Below, piece by piece: positions 60,297 to 64,000 of a stretch of DNA of 64,000 bases. Source of the DNA: Tetracladium setigerum (Eukaryota > Ascomycota > Leotiomycetes > Helotiales). The DNA lies in the NCBI GenBank assembly GCA_031472005.1, contig PZJY01000013.1, positions 558,001-622,000 on the forward strand, written 5' to 3'. The position numbers and the translations under genes are program-made. Under the pieces are notes generated by a model, which worked only from the letters and a program-made list of their open reading frames with translations, was not told the origin of the DNA and did not search any database. The number at the start of each line of letters is the position of its first letter. Positions within the stretch are counted from its first letter, which is position 1.

Positions 60297-61721
60297 TCAT
60301 TTAGCCTTCTTCGCCTCGGCCTCCTCGTCCCATGGGTGCTTAATTGTCAAACACCAGATATCTAGGTGATCACAGATTGTGACGATGACATCAATCTAAA
60401 TATGGTCAGCAAAAATTCACTTCCAGATTGAAAAACAGGTTAACTTACCACGAAGCTTCCATACACTCCGATCGCTATTCCCAACATGCAGAAAAGGTAA
60501 GCGACCTGGTAAACACCACCACCAAGCGCACTTGGCCATCCAACACCGATATTCTTGATTAATACTGGGCCGAAAGAATCGACCACTCCAAATGCGAGTG
60601 GTAGCACGAGAACATTGTAGTATGGGAATCGAAGCTTAACCAAATGTGCGGTAATGATTTGGCCGACCGAGTATGCGTTGATAAGACCCGCGAGGAAAAC
60701 GAAAGGCACGAGATGGTTGTAAAGAATTTCGGGGTTGAGATAGAGGTAGGCTGGGATCAGAGTCCATGTGACAAAGAATGGAACGAGGCCGAGAAGGGCA
60801 CCTCGAGATCTGTCTCCTCTCTCGCGACGGGCTTTGATGACGTTGAGAGAACTGAAAGGTTAGCATCATTCCAAAATGACAGGCAGTTATACGCACGATT
60901 GAACTGTATTCAAAACAAGCACACATCCACCCTGGAACATCCACCACTCATTGAATGCCAACTCGTAGAAATACGTTGGGATGAATGCATAGTGGGGTAC
61001 ACCTAATGTTGCCAGCGCAGATTGTTGCCAGAAACTTCCACCACCCTTGATAGCAGTCAATGTATAGACAAAGACCAGAATTATAATACCCTCTACAGGT
61101 CCGGAAACTATGCCGAGTGTGAGAGTTTTAGTGTGATATTCGTCCCAAGTCTGGACATAAAATGTCAAGAGAGCTACGAGCTATTAGCATTTTTTCAAGC
61201 TTATTCGCAGATACGCCCATACCTCCAAACAGTGTGAGGACCGTCTTCCATCCCATTCCAAGATTTTGAGAAGCTGCGAAGATGAGGCATTCGAGAGAGG
61301 TGTTGACGGCATCAACGCCATGGTCGAAAAGCTCCCCGAGAGGTCCGCTTTGGTGAGTTCGTCGTCTGCGAAGCATGTCAGCGTAAGCCCGAGCTTTTCT
61401 TTGGACAACTTACGCTTGTGATCCATCAACCGCATCAAAAGTCTGGTACAAGAACAAGCCCACAGCCCAACTGGCATAAACCCATGAAGGGCAATCCTGA
61501 TCCAATGTAGGATTATACCACAGCAAAGTCAACAAATTGACGACAACGAAGCCAAAACCAGTCAAAGTGATCAAATTTGGTGCCATCCACATGGGAAAAC
61601 ATTTGATAACGACATTGGTATAGAAGGGCTTCAGGACATAATGCGAAAGCAACGAGTGATCGACACTGGAATACTTGTATTCCTTCAAGTTCGGAAGCTT
61701 TTCCTGTCGTACGTAAACCAT
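60297..61721 (-). CDS. CDP-alcohol phosphotransferase (choline/ethanolamine phosphotransferase)
   Basis: Five exons (61414-61721, 61223-61365, 60897-61173, 60449-60851, 60297-60395) encode 409 residues. The diagnostic signature DG-x2-AR-x8-G-x3-D-x3-D is complete: Asp99-Gly100, Ala103-Arg104, Gly113, Asp117, Asp121, with the Ala103 codon split by intron 1. Around it are the expected multiple membrane helices (LITLTGFGFVVVNLLTLLW; GIVSGPVEGIIILVFVYTL; VPFFVTWTLIPAYLYL and more). It matches the eukaryotic CPT1/EPT1 family, which transfers phosphocholine or phosphoethanolamine from CDP-alcohol to diacylglycerol in the last step of the Kennedy pathway, in the ER/Golgi membrane. Choline versus ethanolamine specificity cannot be told from sequence alone. 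The start at 61721 (MVYVRQEKLPNLKEY) is the family-typical one. Confidence 0.93.
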
Positions 61722-62204
61722 GGTGATGGTGTATCCTGCAGTCGAGGATGGGACAAAGATGAGGATTGGCGATGGGTGGTTTTGTCGTATTTGTGGGCGG
61801 GTGAGACAAAGGAAGGGCAAAATGTGACCTTTGCTTGTGACGGAGTCGCGAGATTTCGAGATTCTTGGAACGCGAGAGGCCAAGAAAAGCTTAAGGCCAA
61901 CGAACGTCATTCAGCCAAAATTTCCCAAACAATTTTATTATTCCCTTTCCGCTAGACTGTCACATGACGACGTGTAGTTGTAGAAGCAGAGCTCAATTAC
62001 ATGTACCCCCAGGAACTCATGAAAATTAATTAATTATTGACCGGAGGTACAAGGGGCTCCCTACTCATACCTTTGGGAAGCACTTTTCGTTGATCATCTT
62101 GAATCACATGACTGTCGTCTACTCTTGGCAATGTTGTTGAACTCGGAAATCATTCTGAAATGGAACTTCAATTATCACTAACTTCTGTGCTCCACAGTTC
62201 AGAC
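61722..62204. other. Intergenic region
   Basis: About 480 bases containing the promoter of the phosphotransferase and the 3' end of the monooxygenase. No gene seen. Confidence 0.5.
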
Positions 62205-64000
62205 CTAGCGATCACTATACTCACAAATTCCTTCCTCGAGAGCCTTGATCTGAAGAGCAATCATCCTACTCCAATATCGACAAAGCGCCAAATTACCACC
62301 AAAGAACCAGAAGCCAGGATGGCCAGTCTTCCTCCACATTGTCCTAACCTCGCCCTCCTCATCAAACCCCCAAACATCCTGCACCTGGTCCGCCAATTCT
62401 GATCCAAAAATGTTCCTTGCCTGAGTACGCATGTTCTTGTATCCAGTTGCAAAGATGATTTCATCCGCCTCCAGTTCGCTCCCGTCAGCAAACTTCAATC
62501 CTTTAGGAAGGACTTGATCGATTTCTTGACCTTGTTTGATCTTGATCTTCCCATCGATGATGAGTTGAGAAGCTCCTACATCGATGTAGTACCCTCCACC
62601 TCGTTGGAAGTATTTCATGAACAAGCCTGCGCCATCAGGCCCCTGGTCGAGCTTGAATCCAGCCTTCTCCAGACCTGCAAGCAGTTCTGCGTCATGCTTG
62701 TTTTGTTCTGCCGTCACATCCTGGTGGATGGACTTGAGCACTGTAGATGGAATACTCCAGAAAATCATATCGGCATCGTCGACTGGTGGTCCTTGCTCGT
62801 CATATAGCCCGGCGAGGCCAATCTCTAGAATGGCTTTGGACGAAATCACACAAGTCGAAGAGCGTTGCACCATTGTCACATCATAGCCCTTCTCGAAGAA
62901 GTCCTGCGCAATATCATGGCCTGAATTACAGCAGCCAACAATGATGGCTTTCTTGCCTTTGCCGTCCATCTTGGCTCCAGAGAACTCGGACGAATGGCAC
63001 AGTCGGTCACCTTTGAAGTCGTTGATGCCAGGAATATGGGATGGGAAGTTCTTTTCTCCGGAGTGGCCTGTAGCTTGGATGATGTGCTTGGGATGAAGCA
63101 CTCTAGTTTCGACCACTCCCGACTCCTTCTCTCGCTCGATCACTACTGTCCATTGTTTCTTGGTGGCGTCCCATTTCGATTCCTTGATAGTGGTTTTCAT
63201 CCAAACGTTCAATTCCAGTAACTGAACGTAGGACTCGAAGAATCCGGCCAGCTTGTCCTTTGGCGTGAAAATCGGCCAATGTGTAGGGAAATTGACATAA
63301 GGCATGTGGTCATACCAAACCGGATCGTGCAGGACCAATTGATGGTATCGATTCCTCCAGTTGTCGCCCACGCGCTCATTGCGATCAATAATTAGCGTCG
63401 GAACTCCCAGCATCTTCAATCTTGCTGCAGGAGTCAAGCCTCCTTGTCCTGCTCCCAAAATCAACACTGTTGGCTCGCTATTTTCAAAGTTTTCGTCGGC
63501 CGCCCTGCGCTCCAACCAGTTCTTTCTCCCTGGTCGACCCCATGAGCAACACCCGCTGGGCGTCTGGCATTTATGCTCTCCTCGTGACCTTTCAGCTCTC
63601 TCATCGAGGTGAAAAGCGTGAAAACTTTCAGCTCTCCATCTTGTTGCACGAGTCGCACAACTCCAAGGCCCCGTCCAATATCAGATTCGGTAGTTATAAA
63701 TGTCTGTACTCCTTGCACATTTCCTTTGCCATCAAAACCTGTGATGGTGGGTTTCCTCAATTCACTGCTTCTATCAATCTCGACACTTTTCAGTCTACAT
63801 CCGTCTTTAAGGAAAGTGATCATAGACTCTGGGCCCTTCAGTGTTCCTGCAAGCACTCATTGTCAGCTTTTCATTACGTCGTGCCATTGCTGAGAAAACT
63901 TGGTGTTGTTACTATGATCCCACGACAAACAAAGGTGATCTCTCCAATATGAATCGGGCAAAAAGATATTTTTGAGATCCGAGAAGGATCCAGATCTGAT
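62205..64000 (-). CDS. Flavin-containing monooxygenase-like protein, 5' part outside the window, one frameshift
   Basis: The 3' exon (62205-63846) and part of an upstream exon (63913-64000) are present; the start lies beyond the right edge. Motifs: FAD-binding VLILGAGQGGL, the FMO-type active region NWRNRYHQLVLHDPVWYDHMPY, then IIQATGHSGEKNFP, a second Rossmann motif IIVGCCNSGHDIAQDF for NADPH, and the late FATGYKN. The upstream part (VQTFI, DIGRGLGVVRLVQQDG, KVFTLFTSMRELKGHEE) is the N-terminal NTF2-like domain seen in many fungal YUCCA/FMO-like proteins. A base is missing in the G run at 63528-63530 (plus strand CCC), between GVAHGVDQG and RKNWLERRAADEN. Substrate unknown. These proteins oxidise small nucleophilic compounds in the cytosol. 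Confidence 0.85.
63528..63530 (-). other. Apparent 1-base deletion in the monooxygenase gene
   Basis: GGG on the gene strand; one more G joins the NTF2-like part to the FAD-binding part without any stop. Confidence 0.85.

Overview
The window is nuclear DNA from a filamentous ascomycete (Pezizomycotina). The evidence is short spliced introns of mostly 45-110 bases with GTAAGT/GTATGT-type donors, a HET-domain gene, a BTB gene, DUF7703-type and other fungal seven-helix membrane proteins, a DUF3425 gene, and secreted cell-wall enzymes. A plant-associated member of the Leotiomycetes fits the gene content, but that placement is inference.

Layout. Positions 460-10596 (minus) hold one giant gene of the DUF6606/DUF3638/DUF3645 family (about 3,230 residues, 8 exons). 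Then follow a GDSL/CE16-type acetylesterase (13174-14351, +), a class I glutamine amidotransferase-like protein (15661-17087, +), a BTB protein (18403-19411, +), a disrupted gene with a macro-domain-like end (20720-21980, +), an F-box-like protein (22299-23066, -) and a weak small candidate gene (24495-25007, -). Casein kinase I (27173-28851, -) sits among unusually long non-coding flanks: a roughly 0.8 kb CT-rich leader and about 5 kb of simple-sequence-rich DNA up to 34.4 kb.

From 34.7 to 49 kb: a small secreted protein, an arginase-fold protein, a DUF7703-like seven-helix protein, a weak small gene, a BAHD-like acyltransferase, a second seven-helix protein, a protealysin-like M4 metallopeptidase and a CECR5-type HAD hydrolase. 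From 49.9 to 64 kb: a family 1 pectate lyase, a HET-domain gene, a four-exon membrane protein, tRNA-Glu(UUC), a CENP-B-type HTH/DUF3425 fusion, a short-chain dehydrogenase, a CDP-alcohol phosphotransferase of the Kennedy pathway, and the 3' part of a flavin monooxygenase that runs off the right edge.

The genes do not form an obvious pathway or biosynthetic cluster; this is ordinary fungal gene order mixing housekeeping genes (CK1, CPT/EPT, tRNA, HAD) with accessory ones (HET, pectate lyase, esterase, M4 peptidase). The most striking window-wide signal is that five otherwise well-conserved genes carry six single-base gaps in their reading frames, nearly all at short homopolymer runs, and every one is a missing base. 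That points either to uncorrected sequencing indels or to real decay, and it matters for anyone using these gene models. Exon boundaries were worked out by hand from splice signals and frame continuity; every multi-exon model given with a protein length closes to a whole number of codons, in the broken genes only after allowing for the missing base.
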